Of a stretch of DNA of 64,000 bases, positions 1 through 21,175 are shown one piece after another; positions within the stretch are counted from its first letter, which is position 1, and every line of letters starts with the position of its first letter. Below the pieces are notes generated by a model. That model was not told the DNA's origin and searched no databases. It saw nothing but the letters and a program-made list of their open reading frames with translations. The stretch comes from Paralichthys olivaceus. Its lineage: Eukaryota; Chordata; Actinopteri; Pleuronectiformes; Paralichthyidae. The position numbers were made by a program, and so were the translations under genes. Where the stretch lies: assembly GCF_024713975.1 (NCBI RefSeq), contig NC_091094.1, positions 16,463,001 through 16,527,000 on the forward strand, given 5' to 3'.

Positions 1-1590
1 ATGTGTTCAGTAGTTTTTAGTTCAATGCTGCTAACTAACAGATACATGAACAAATGTGAAAACAAACAAACAAGGCCTCCAGGCCATCAGGGCCCAAGTG
101 TCCCCTTATTAAACCACATTCACATTCACTACAAACAAACAGAGTCGAATTTCTGTCTCAAGTGAATGCAATATTCTTGAGTTGTGGGGGGTTAACTAAT
201 GAATGTAGCCAATTATATGATCTAGTTAAACCATATTTGTTTTTGTCTTTTGGTTTCTAAGTGGAGGCTCTGGCAGCTTCAGTCCCTCGTTCATCACCAC
301 TCACCTCAACACGAGCAGGAAGAACACCACGTGACAGAGTCACTGAGCTGACAGGGTCTACCTGTCTGCGTGACGTCACTCAGGGATGCTGCATTCACCT
401 GGTGTTAGAAAAATCAGAAAAATGACTTCCCCCATGGAAAAAATCCACGTGGACGCACCAAACAAGTCAAAAACACAATTTAAAAGATATATTTGGAAAT
501 AATGGCGAGAAAACTAAATTTCATATAATTACACATTGCCTAGTTCAAAAGAGCATTTCTTCTTTTTTTTTTGTGTATAGTGAAGTCAATGCTATTATTC
601 GCATTAAACAAGTCATTTTAATAAACGAGTTGCCGATTTACTAACGTAAACTAACCTTTAAACCGATAAAAAAATGGACCTTAACATTTTGTTACTCAAC
701 ATAATGTCCACAAACTCCTGACACCAATCATCCAGACTAGGAGTGCACCGCAACTCCCAGAGAATAATTGGATATTTCATTCAATCAACATGTTTTTTGA
801 ATGTATTATTATCAGTATTATTATTATCATTATTAGTAGTAGTCGTATCTCTACAGAGAAAATGGGCGGGGCTCAAATCCCCTCTGATGTCGATGTGTGA
901 ACGTGCACGTAAGAGATCCACCATTAAGAAAACGAATCATTCATAATAACAGTCATTTAACAAAAAACCACAAGCAGAACCACCAAACAACAACAAAAGA
1001 CAAGTCAGGTTCCCTCAGTTACACATTTGTAAACAGGCCCTGTTTCCATGAAGTTTTGAAATAAGCTCACATCCCATGGTTATAAACAAACAATTGTTAC
1101 TGATGACGATCAACATGGATGACATCGTAATTTGTGAGACCGCCTGTGAGCTTTTTCACTTCTCTTTATAACCAGCAGAGGACGCTGCTGCTGCATCAGA
1201 AGAGACAGGTTTAAAAGAGCAGGGAGTTCACTTATTCACCAGTTAACATAAGTTATGAAACTCTGATATCATTAGTGAAAGTATATTCTAATATAACAGA
1301 AGAAGGAATATATAACTGTGATACCAGGTCAAAGGGTGCACCGATGCAGCCAATGCACAACACTGTCATCAGCAGTTCATTCACAAATCCCCCACCGTCT
1401 GTCTTTGGTCTCCACCTTCTCCCTCATGAAGAGTCTCTTTACTACAACATGAACATCTGTAATCAGACGAAGCAGAGGTGGAATGTTAAATAAAGTAAAC
1501 TGATGACATTCACACTAATGGGACGAGAGTGTTGTTGTTATTTTATCTCAACAAACAGACAAACAACCAACCAGGCAAAACAACGCAGAG
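1..1590. other. Left flank, no gene recognised
   Basis: I see no exon with convincing splice sites or a recognisable protein on either strand. The stretch is AT-rich with short CAAA-rich runs. Around 325-455 there is a palindromic CRE (TGACGTCA at 371-378) with CACGTG E-boxes on either side, which could belong to a promoter of a gene lying to the left, off the window. That is a guess from motifs alone. Confidence 0.4.
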
Positions 1591-1935
1591 GAAAACAGTT
1601 GCTCAAGTACTGTCGCCTGCTTAAGTAAAATCCTGAAGAACTTGTAATTCAATTAAGTTTTGGCTACTCTCTGAATTGCTGGTTTTAATGTTATATACTT
1701 CCACTGCCTGATAATCCAACAATTATACATATAGAAACATAAGAATCTAAAATATACCATTCTGCACCATAGTCATTTTTCTTTTGATACTCAAAGTACC
1801 TTTTGATCATGATACTTCAGCATTTCTATTCAAGTAAAGTTTTCAATATATGACTTTTACTTACAATGTAAAGTATTTTTACACTGTATTTGTAATCTAC
1901 TCAAGAATGTGAGTACTTTTGTCCATCACCGGGCA
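1590..1935 (-). repeat. Interspersed repeat, 'CTTTTACTTaag' type
   Basis: The stretch is rich in the words AAGTA, TACTT and AGTACTTTT, for example the string gagtacttttgtcca near 1911. This resembles the widespread percomorph repeat built from 'aagtaaaagtac' units. It reads in reverse relative to the copy in the endou intron (26045-26243) and ends about 150 bp before the smarcc2 CpG-rich promoter. The family is assigned from memory. Confidence 0.5.
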
Positions 1936-2084
1936 GGAGTCAAGTAGTACTTTTACAAATCTGAGAGTCTGTTGTATAAAGTACATTTACTTTGAGCCTG
2001 GTACTTACAATGCACTGTCTTTACAATTACAACAAGTATCACTTTTGCTTCAGAGTGCATCAACACTCTCCGCCTGCAGCATAT

Positions 2085-2220
2085 TGAAAACATTCTCGAC
2101 ACCACTCTGCCCCCTGCTGCTCAGTCGGAGTCATTGCAGCGTTGTGGTGTCCGGTCATTGCAGTACCGCGCTACGGCCGCTGGGTGGCAGGCGACGTCGA
2201 CTGGTCATCTGCGAGCAAAG
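2085..2220 (+). promoter_or_regulatory. smarcc2: smarcc2 CpG-rich TATA-less promoter / 5'UTR
   Basis: GC and CpG content rise sharply from about 2120 and stay high through intron 1 to about 2760, as in a CpG-island promoter of a broadly expressed chromatin gene. I see no TATA box. The 5'UTR runs directly into the ATG at 2221 in a good context (gcaaag before atgg). The exact transcription start cannot be placed by eye. Confidence 0.55.
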
Positions 2221-12547
<10,327 letters not shown>

Positions 12548-14575
12548 GAGATCGACACATCTCCTGAGAATCCGAATGACTCTGACCACTTTGAATCCTG
12601 CCTGTATCATCCGAAATGAAGGAGTCGTAAACCGAAGGAAGAGACACATTTTCCAGCCTTTGTTTCTTTGTTCGTTTTTCCAACAAGACAATTGAAACCA
12701 CCTCTACTAAAAAAGACCTTTTCAAATTGAACGGCCCAGTGAAGAGAATCTGATTATCATACTCATGCAGAAGCTGTTCATCCCACGGTCGACTGGACAG
12801 CACCATCTCACTTCATCGTGTTTATGTTTGACACCAGAGATCCGGTGAAAGATGAGGGTCTCGCCAACATGCTGGCACTCAAGGAGAAGAAGAGAAAAGA
12901 CTCATCTTGAATTTTCAGTGTTTTGGAAGTTGTTGCATTTATTTTCCTGCAACGTTTTATCACAGCTTATGAAGTGTCACGCTTCATAACATCTCCAGAG
13001 GCCCCCCCCCCCCATATTGTAGGTACTAATTAAAATATATGTAATAAGAAAATGCACTTTTAATATGTTTCCCTAGGTCTCGCTGAAAGACTTGAAGCAT
13101 CCATGAAATTGAACTTTAGCACTTAATCCTTCCGTTGTCTTAAAATAATTTTTCATGCCGAAGGTTTTGGAAACTCGATTGGGAATATTACTTTTTCCTC
13201 TCTATTTTTAATTTGTATAACATGGACAACGGTCACTCTACAAGTTCTGGCCTGAAGGTCACATGTCTAAAAAAAATCTAATATGTGATGAATGGAAAAC
13301 GTTGAAGTCAGAAGCCAGTTTGAAATTATTTGTTTGGATGCAGTTAAAGACTATGTACTGTAAACTGGAGTTTCTGTTACAAACACATCTTTTGTTGCCC
13401 GGTAATGAAAAATGTGGCTCTATCTCGACAGTATTAGGTCTTGAAAAGACTTTATTTTAGTGAATAACGTCCCTTTTCCTCAGCACTTATTCATGTGTCA
13501 GTTGAGGTGCGTCAGTGTTGCAAATCTAGATGAATTTAAAGCATCCAGGTTGTAGTTTTGTGAGGAATGTAGTGAAGAAATGACTGAAATAGACGTTCCG
13601 GGAATAATAATGATTCTGTCTGCGACCACAAATATGTTTATAAAATAATTTGACTTTGTCTTAATTGCTAAACCAAAATGTTTTTTGTAATCATGGTATT
13701 TTATTGTGGCTGCTCGGGAATTGAAGTCGTTTATTTTTCCGCAGCTTATTTTTCGCTGGTGCATCATGGAAGAAATGTCAATGCTGTCAAAGAAAAAAAC
13801 AAGGGACCTCGCACCTTAAACGGCTGACAATGGAGAATTGTGTCCTTAATATTTGCAACAATATCCTCACTTTTTATCCTATCGATTTTTATATTTTTTA
13901 CTGTCCATTTTTCCATCTTCTTTCTTTGATACGTCAACATTGTAACTGTATATTATTACCTTTGTAGTCGATATTTACCCTCTCCACTGTTGTGTATGAT
14001 TCAGACAGGTCAGTCGGATCCGTCTGAGATGTGACTGTGAGCATGTGTGTATGTGGACGCATGCCATCGAGACCTGTAAACCATATTACCATTCAGTTTT
14101 ATTTTTAGTGCCATTCATCGTGTGTCACCGGGTTTGAAGAATAAAAAAAAAAAGAAAAGAAACATGCTTCATTCTAGACGTGACACATCACGTCAGCGTC
14201 ATGAGATATATTCCAGTCAGGTGGTGAACATTTACAGTTAACGTCCATCCAGCCAGTATTGCAGTCCTCACCACAGTCGTGAGCAGACATGGACTTCTTT
14301 TATCTGTGTTATTACTACATTGTGTGGATTTTGTGATATGAAATATGTGTCTGTTCAGTTTCTGTATGTTTTTCACTATGCTGAAAGTAGCAGCAATTGC
14401 ATTATTATATAGTAGAAATTGATTTTTTTTTCCTCAGTAAATCATCACATTAGTGCTGACAGTTACTCTGACAGTTTGTATGGGAAGAAGAAAAAAAAAA
14501 AGACTGAAGCGGTTCAGGTTTTAATTACAAAACGTTGGGGGGAAAAAATAAAGATGTGAAGAGGAGTTGCTGTGT
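12548..14575 (+). other. smarcc2: smarcc2 3'UTR
   Basis: No gene reads through here. The stretch follows the stop codon directly and is AT-rich with a C12 tract near 13003. Two AATAAA signals lie at 14140-14145 and 14548-14553. The second is followed by a GT-rich stretch (ttgctgtgtagagtggttgtg), the usual downstream element, so I place the 3' end near 14570. Short reading frames inside it are not supported as genes. Confidence 0.65.
14548..14553 (+). terminator. smarcc2: Likely distal poly(A) signal of smarcc2
   Basis: AATAAA followed about 15-45 bp later by a T/GT-rich element. The proximal AATAAA at 14140 sits in an A-rich run and may be an alternative site. Confidence 0.55.
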
Positions 14576-14599
14576 AGAGTGGTTGTGCTTTTGTCCGCT

Positions 14600-15140
14600 G
14601 CTTCACACAAATAAAAATCACACAAGGAGATTAATCTGCAAAAATACAAAGTAGTTCCACAGTTTGTCAGGATGCTTGTATGATTGTTTGTCAATTTTAC
14701 AAGGATTTGCTTTTGACATTTCTATTTGACATGTTTCCTGTCCATACAACAGATCAGAGAAATGTGTACTATATTTTGTCTTCTATATATTTTAATACTG
14801 TTTTCATCAATTGTTTATTTACATCTGGGAATATTTTCTCCCTTAAATGTAGAATGTTTTACTAAATTGTTACAAATACTGCACTGAGAATGTCCTAATA
14901 TTTCCCCATCATTTTATATAGTTAACATTGATATTGACTGTCAATAGTTCCAATACAGTCTGATACAACACACAGACCTGCAGTTATGACAGGGCAGAAA
15001 ACACACACACACACATACACACGCACGCAAGCACACACACGCACAAACATGCGCAATGACTTCATGTACCACTGCAGACGTGATATCTATAACCTCTGAA
15101 ACGATATTCGAACAGACACTTTTAGACTTTTATACTTTGT
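14600..15140. other. Convergent smarcc2-myl6 intergenic spacer
   Basis: About 0.5 kb between the 3' ends of two convergent genes. It holds an impure CA array (about 15000-15050) and AT-rich sequence. I see no gene. Confidence 0.6.
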
Positions 15141-15146
15141 AGATGT

Positions 15147-15152
15147 TTTATT
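15147..15152 (-). terminator. myl6: Likely poly(A) signal of myl6
   Basis: TTTATT on the + strand is AATAAA on the gene strand, about 340 bp after the myl6 stop codon. Confidence 0.5.
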
Positions 15153-15488
15153 TAATACTGTTATATGTAACATGTCACATTATCATATCCATCCAAGAAA
15201 ATATCGACAAGACTGACAGCGGCTGATTGACAAAGATGACAGAGGTTAACTCATCGAGGGACCATCCTGCCGATGGAGCCTGCAACACTGAACAAGGTTT
15301 GGAAAATGGGATGAAAGGGTCTCGTCACATCAGACAAAAAAGGCACTTTTGAAATCAAATGAAGACATCTAAAAAAAAAAAAAAAGCAGACTTGTTGGAG
15401 GTAGGAATGATGTGGATGGGAGGGCAAGAACAACAATACAAAAACATTTAGGAATCAAATTAAAACTGGACGTGTGTCTCTGAACTCC

Positions 15489-18400
15489 TCAACCGCTCAT
15501 CACCATCCGCACAAGTTCTGTCAGGAGAGAGAAACACAGAATCAGAATTTAAACCCAAGGCGAGTCGGAAGGACATCAGCTCAACATAAATCATCTGTCA
15601 GGATGTGAGTTCTCTCCTCACCAGCCACAGTCAGCAGATCTACTCAGTATTTGATACATTTTTAAAGGAAAAAGGAGGTCAACACAAAAATATATAAATA
15701 TATAATCAATATTAAGGTGTAGAAGGAAAGCTGGCAGCAGTAGCCTTGTCAGGGTCACTGAGCTGAAGCCAGGGGAGGAGGAGGGGCGCTGCAGGAGAGA
15801 GAGGTTTAAGGTCCACAATCAGGAATTGTAACTTCAAGGCTCAGAGGCCACTGAATATAAATACAACAGTGTACATTTTTTCAAATGCTTTAAATATTTG
15901 AAGATATCTGCAAGTCTCGTCCATGAGGAAGTCCTTCGTATCCGCTGCAGTGAGGTTTTTAATGAACGTTGTTGTTGACTCTCACTGATGATGTTGATTA
16001 TTGTACTAATGTTGGTATTTATGAATATGTTGATGTTGTATTGATGGTACCTTGCTGCTATGCTTTTCACTACTGAGACCTGTCGGATTTTCTGTTGCCT
16101 GTCCTATGTGAAAGTGACATTCAGTTTCCCTCTTGAGGGCTTCATAAAGTATTTTGTATCTTCTATTGTGTCACACATGTAGTGTTCTGGTCATGTTTTT
16201 TCTTTATTTGTGACTGTAGGTTTTAGTATGACACTGTTGGTGAGTACCTGACTGACTGCTGGAACCAAACCTGACATTTTTGGGGTAAAACAAAGTGACT
16301 GTTTCTGCTTCACTGCAACATCACTGCGAGCTGAGACAAGTCGTCTGCGCTCTCTGGGTAAACTTGAGGCCCGGAAGCAGTGGTGAGTTCCTGAGCTGTT
16401 TCTACACCAGATTCTGGAGATCAACAGCGAGCAGAGCTTTCAGGGGTTTGTTCATACATTTGTTCAGCCGGACATGATGTGGTGGACAAAGGCTGTGAGG
16501 CAAATACTTCCATTGTTTTGCAGTATCTTTATTCAACCAGCTGCACAGTACTGTACTTGATACAGTCTGGTGCTGTTGTTAAGCCATTAGATATTTGTGT
16601 GGATTTTACCTTCATAGTTAATGCAGCCATTGGCGTCTTCATGTCCTGCTAAAAGAGTCTCCACCTCCTCTTCTGTCATTTTTTCACCTGGGACACAGAC
16701 AAGTCATTTTTTTCTATTTTAATTAAGGCACAATAAAGACAAGAAGGATTCTCTACCAGAGGAGACGGCAGGCTTGATTTTTGTTAAGATAAGAAGCATG
16801 ACAAGAACACAGACCGGCTTTATTTACTTGCTGGGAGGACTAACGCTGAAATCTTACCTAGTGTGGTGAGGACATGACGTAGCTCTGCTCCCATCACTGT
16901 TCCATTTCCCTCCTTGTCAAACACTCGCAGACCCTCTACGATGTCCTCGTAGGAACCTTGGTCCTTGTTCTTAGCGATGGCCTGAAGCATTGGCAGGAAC
17001 TGTTCGAAATCCAGCATCTTGTGGTTCATCTCTGCAGGTGAGTTAAAACAAAGGGAGATGTAAATTCTAGTTTTTGGCTATGAGTTATTTCCATTGCAAA
17101 ATTTAATACTCAGCTTGTATTATAACAACCAGTACATTGTACTAAAACTGTCCAACTTACTCTAAACCAAAGCAATGATACTATAATAGATAACAGATTT
17201 GGTTTCATCTCGAGAAGAGCACGTCACAGAGATAAGTACCTTCCAATTTGGGGTTTCCCAGAACTTTGAGCACCTCTGCATTGACAGGGTTCTGTCCGAG
17301 GGCACGCATAACATCCCCACACTGGTTGTAGGTGATCTTCCCCTCACCAGTCCGGTCAAACAGGAGAAAGGCCTCCTTGAACTCTGACATGGGGACACAA
17401 AGGGTTATGGATGTTAGAGGAGACACTTCTTACAGCACACACATGCAGGTAACTGTGCTGATGGTAGGCAGGTATAATATCAGCTCATACTGTGTTGGTG
17501 ATAACAAACTGAATCATAAACCAAGACAAATCTAGCTGTGTGACGATATTAATGAAATGTCATTATCAGAACTATTTCTATTTTTACTACTTCCCACAAC
17601 CTGCAGATGTTGGAATGACCTCCAGATGTTTATACCCTGGAAGCAGGGTGGTGGGCCGATCGATAGTCTCGTCATTAACCCCTTTAAAAATTCAATATTT
17701 TATTATCAGAATGCTCCTCCGAAATGTGTTTCTCAGATGACGTACACTAACAACAAAATTAAACAATGCATACACTATACACACCTATTGTATGAAGTAA
17801 GTGGCTACTGTGCAATTGATATTATTACTTCCTATAACATGTAGTACTCAGTCCACACAGGTACTGAGGAGTACTTTGAAATAAAATTTTAATTTAACAT
17901 AATACGCACCTTGAAAACTTGAGTCATGCACTTCACCCACGATCTTTGAGCAGATATGTAGCAGTCTACCGTAGGGTCCAGACAAAATATTATCATTTAT
18001 CCTTGTTCTCACTCATGAGATATGATTATCGAAATGCTGGTGCCAAATATCTTTTATTTATTTTTTGCCAGTTCACGTTTACTTTACATTGGAATGATGG
18101 CAACTGTGGACACTGACAAGTTACAGCTCGCTTGTTACAGACTAAAGAGGCGCAGAGATAAGACTTTGAGTACTTTTTGTACATTGACTCATCTCAGTTT
18201 CTGTCTAACTCTGTGAAACTGAAAACAAACTGCAGTGAATAAATGCACAAATCCTGCACGTTACCTCCTTAGGGGCATTTAGTATCTTGCTTCAGTGAGA
18301 CAGATATCATGATTTCATTTTATGATTGTGTAGCAATAAGCCCATTATCGCAGAATCCCTGTATCGTGATATTATTGTTATATCGCGTATCGAATCGTGA

Positions 18401-19755
18401 GTTACCAACAGTTCCCACCTATAGTCTCTCCACTCGCACTTTAGGCCAAACAGAGAGACGACTGTCTAACACTCAGTGCTATAGATTAGACAAACCTCCA
18501 ACTCATCACCTGAGGCTTGTCTTGTTTATCAGTGGGTGGGGGTGGGGACCGTTAAAGCAAATACTTTCCCTTAAAAAAACCCATCCTGTTCCCACTCCTA
18601 CAACCAGACTTCTTTTATGATCATCAATGATACTAAAGTGGTAGCTCTCCAGTATCTTTGCAGTCTCTCTTATCTGCTGCTGTTTCAGTGAGCGACACAA
18701 AAGAAAGGTTTCGGTGTTTCCTCTGCCACGCCTTTACATACCTCCACCTGGAGAAACACACACACACTGACTGTATCATGGCTGCTGACATGTCAGTGTG
18801 GAGTTTACATGCAATAAACATGCCTTCACTAAAATGTCTTTTTGCAGGTTGGTACAACATTGTGACATTTTAACACTGTATTTGTTCCAGTTCCAGCTCC
18901 AGTGTGTAAGATTTAGGTGAAAGGAACTATTGGCAAAAATGTAATGGAGAATAATCCTCATGATGTTTTCACTAGTTCCTTTCATCTAAATTGTATGAAT
19001 TGTAGTTTTCCCTTTATATTGAAATACTTTATATTTACATCGTGGGGACCCTCTCTACAGAGGCTGCCATGTTTTTTACAGTAGCCCAGACTGGACAAAC
19101 TAAACACCTTTTGAGTTTTAATGACAACTGAAGCTACCACAGGTTCTTTCTCATGTTTGGAAGGAAAGGGTGAGGTGAGGGGTGTTCAGCTGCAACATGC
19201 AACTTCAACACTAGACATCACAAAGTTCTACACACTGAACCTTTAAGTGTAAGTCATTGCAAGCACAAGAACATCGATAAGAGAAGTGCAGCTCAGTCAG
19301 CTGGTGTGATGCCTGCAGAGATCCAGAGGTTTGCAGGGACATGAGCTACAGGGTCACAAGTGATCGAGGCTTTTCAGATGATGATGATATCACTTCATGG
19401 CTTAGAAAAACAATGAGACAAATCTCAGCACTGGAAGAAAACACTCACCCATGATCTGGTCCTCTGAGAAGTCAGACTGGTTGGGACAGAGGTGCATGGC
19501 GGAGGTGGGAGGAGTAATGGTGAGACACACAGAAGAAGAAGAAGAAGAAGAAGAAGAAGACGTGAGTTAATCCTGATTTAACTCTTCACTGCGGCTGGAG
19601 GATTAACGTTAGCACAGGCTAGCACCCACACGCAGCTAGCTTAACGTGATGTGCGTTACACGGTGTTTTAATCCACGAATCACGAGCGATGTTAATGTGG
19701 ATTAAAAAAAACACGCGCACACGCACGAGCTCCGGAGCAGATCGGTACTCACCAT
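15489..19755 (-). CDS. myl6: MYL6, myosin essential light chain 6, 6 coding exons
   Basis: This essential (alkali) light chain wraps the lever arm of non-muscle and smooth-muscle myosin II in the cytoplasm. Exons in gene order (minus strand): 19753-19755 (the start codon alone), 19449-19476, 17240-17383, 16858-17031, 16610-16687, 15489-15517. All boundaries are GT-AG and sum to 456 nt, 151 residues, exactly the human length. The protein begins [10 protein letters not shown], continues [19 protein letters not shown] and [20 protein letters not shown], and ends [13 protein letters not shown]. It belongs to the EF-hand superfamily; loops such as [10 protein letters not shown] are degenerate, as usual for this family. 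Residue 2 is Ser where human has Cys. The last exon corresponds to the human ELVRMV-type C-terminus. I could not find an AFVRHILSG-type alternative exon. The gene is convergent with smarcc2, the same neighbour as in human. Confidence 0.96.
18300..18430. repeat. Interspersed repeat fragment, 'atcgtgatat' type
   Basis: Words such as tgtatcgtgatattattg and cgcgtatcgaatcgtgag, followed by acagttcccacc, resemble the end of a familiar teleost repeat. It is related to the fragment in smarcc2 intron 8. Confidence 0.5.
18895..19246. repeat. MITE-like element with CAGTGTGTA terminal inverted repeats
   Basis: It begins ctccagtgtgtaagattt and ends ctacacactgaacctttaag, whose reverse complement starts cttaaaggttcagtgtgtag, so the ends are imperfect inverted repeats. 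Internal words (accctctctacagaggctgccatg) match a widespread teleost non-autonomous element by memory. A second copy lies at 56281-56488. Confidence 0.6.
19529..19561. repeat. (GAA)n microsatellite in myl6 intron 1
   Basis: About ten AGA/GAA units. On the transcribed strand this is a (TTC)n pyrimidine tract about 55-85 nt before the acceptor of the 28-nt exon 2. Confidence 0.9.
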
Positions 19756-19900
19756 GTCTGTTGTCGGTGTGGTGAAGCGCACAGACACACACGCGCTCAC
19801 AGACACAGGAGAGATGATCGTGGGTTCAGATGAAGACACCAGCCGCTCCTCCACATCCCTGATGACGTCACTGCAGCTCGGAAAGACACAGCCAATCACA
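19756..19900 (-). promoter_or_regulatory. myl6: myl6 5'UTR and promoter with CRE and CCAAT box
   Basis: A palindromic CRE (TGACGTCA, 19863-19870) lies about 110 bp upstream of the start codon, with a CCAAT word at 19892-19896 (ATTGG on the gene strand) behind it. The spacing fits a proximal promoter. No TATA box is seen. Exon 1 contributes only the ATG to the coding region, so the rest is 5'UTR. Confidence 0.5.
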
Positions 19901-19959
19901 GGCCCCCATTCCACAACCGAGACCCTCACCTTGTGTCAGGAGGAAACCATGACATGCAT

Positions 19960-20990
19960 TTAACTCAGTGTTAGTAATGAACACAACTCTTCTGACAGCT
20001 GCTCAGCGGAGCTCAGCTCAACAGGACCCTTGTGGTTTTTATTTGGATCCGCACCAGATTATACAAACTTCAAAATTCAAGTGGTATTTCATTACGATCC
20101 ATGAATGAGTCTCTGAGAATTAAGGGAAATGTTGAAAATGGGACCATGGGTTCTTCCTTCAGTCGCGCCCCACACATCTTCAAAACTTAATGGAAACTGG
20201 TTGATTGTTTTTTGCGTAATCATGCTAACTAACAAACAATTAAAGGTTCAATGTGTTGAATTTAATGAAGCTGAACACTCCTTTTTCATTAAGAGCCATG
20301 TATTAGTCTCTGAGAAATCAAGGAAAATGTTAATCCTGCAAACTAACAAACAATTAAACAGAAGAAAACATTTTGTTTCATCTGTTTGGGCAAAACATGG
20401 GCAATTCATTGACAAGTCTGGGAAAGTCCAGCCAAATGACAAAAGTGACCCCTGCAGCAAACACATTAAGCGTAAGTTATGTGTTATTACTTTTTTATTT
20501 CACGTCTGGTCTCTACAACAGGACGCTGATTCAAGTCAAACTACCTCTACAAAAACATGAAGCTTTAATTAATGTGCCCAGAAACCACTATAGTTGGAAT
20601 TGAAGTGATCTGCAGGAAGAGGGGGTGGGATTCATCATGCGCATGCACAATTGCAGTTAAATGTTTTTTGTTTTTATGCACCGTGAATTAACAAGTGAAG
20701 AAAAAGCTGTTTGCTGCAGGTCACATTGGCCCAAAACGAAAGTGTAATTTTGTCATAAGTAGGTATCAAAGAAAAGCTGGACTTATTAACACATCACCAC
20801 CTTTCACTTAAGCAAAATCTCTTTCACATTTGTTTGTAAATGCATGTAAGGATGAAATCTACCAGAGAAAACTTAAAAAGTATGAAATTGACATCCCACT
20901 GGGTTGTTTGATTAGAAGTTCATATGGACAAAATAATTAAAGCAGAGGACACTGATTTAAAAAGAATGTATCAAGTAAACAACATTTTCA
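19960..20990. other. myl6-tsfm spacer
   Basis: About 1 kb between the myl6 promoter and the tsfm 3' end. It holds a degenerate interspersed repeat (20035-20260) and AT-rich sequence. The reading frames here have no recognisable product. Confidence 0.6.
20035..20260 (-). repeat. Interspersed repeat, 'CCGCCAAGG' family, degenerate
   Basis: It holds ggatccgcaccaga, gggttcttccttc, cttaatggaaactggttg and aatcatgctaactaacaaac, in the same order as other copies at 26905, 58325 and 59888. The family is a widespread teleost repeat recognised from memory, here in reverse orientation. Confidence 0.55.
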
Positions 20991-21000
20991 TTAAAAACAT

Positions 21001-21006
21001 TTTATT
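21001..21006 (-). terminator. tsfm: Likely poly(A) signal of tsfm
   Basis: TTTATT on + (AATAAA on the gene strand), about 170 bp after the stop codon. Confidence 0.5.
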
Positions 21007-21175
21007 GATGAACTGTTTCTTTCAACCGGTACCAATGGTTGTAGGTCCTTATATATTACCTTTTAAATTTGTGGTGATAATCTGAGACTGTCTGAATGTT
21101 TAAGAGTAAATGGACACATTTCATATGAAATAAAGACACAGGACAAATCCCACTGAATAAATCATTTCCATCCTC

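Larger units (their letters stand above)
17384..19448 (-). other. myl6: myl6 intron 2 with repeat content
   Basis: This 2 kb intron holds no other gene that I recognise. It carries two repeat fragments (about 18300-18430 and 18895-19246, listed separately) and otherwise unremarkable AT-rich sequence. Confidence 0.7.
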
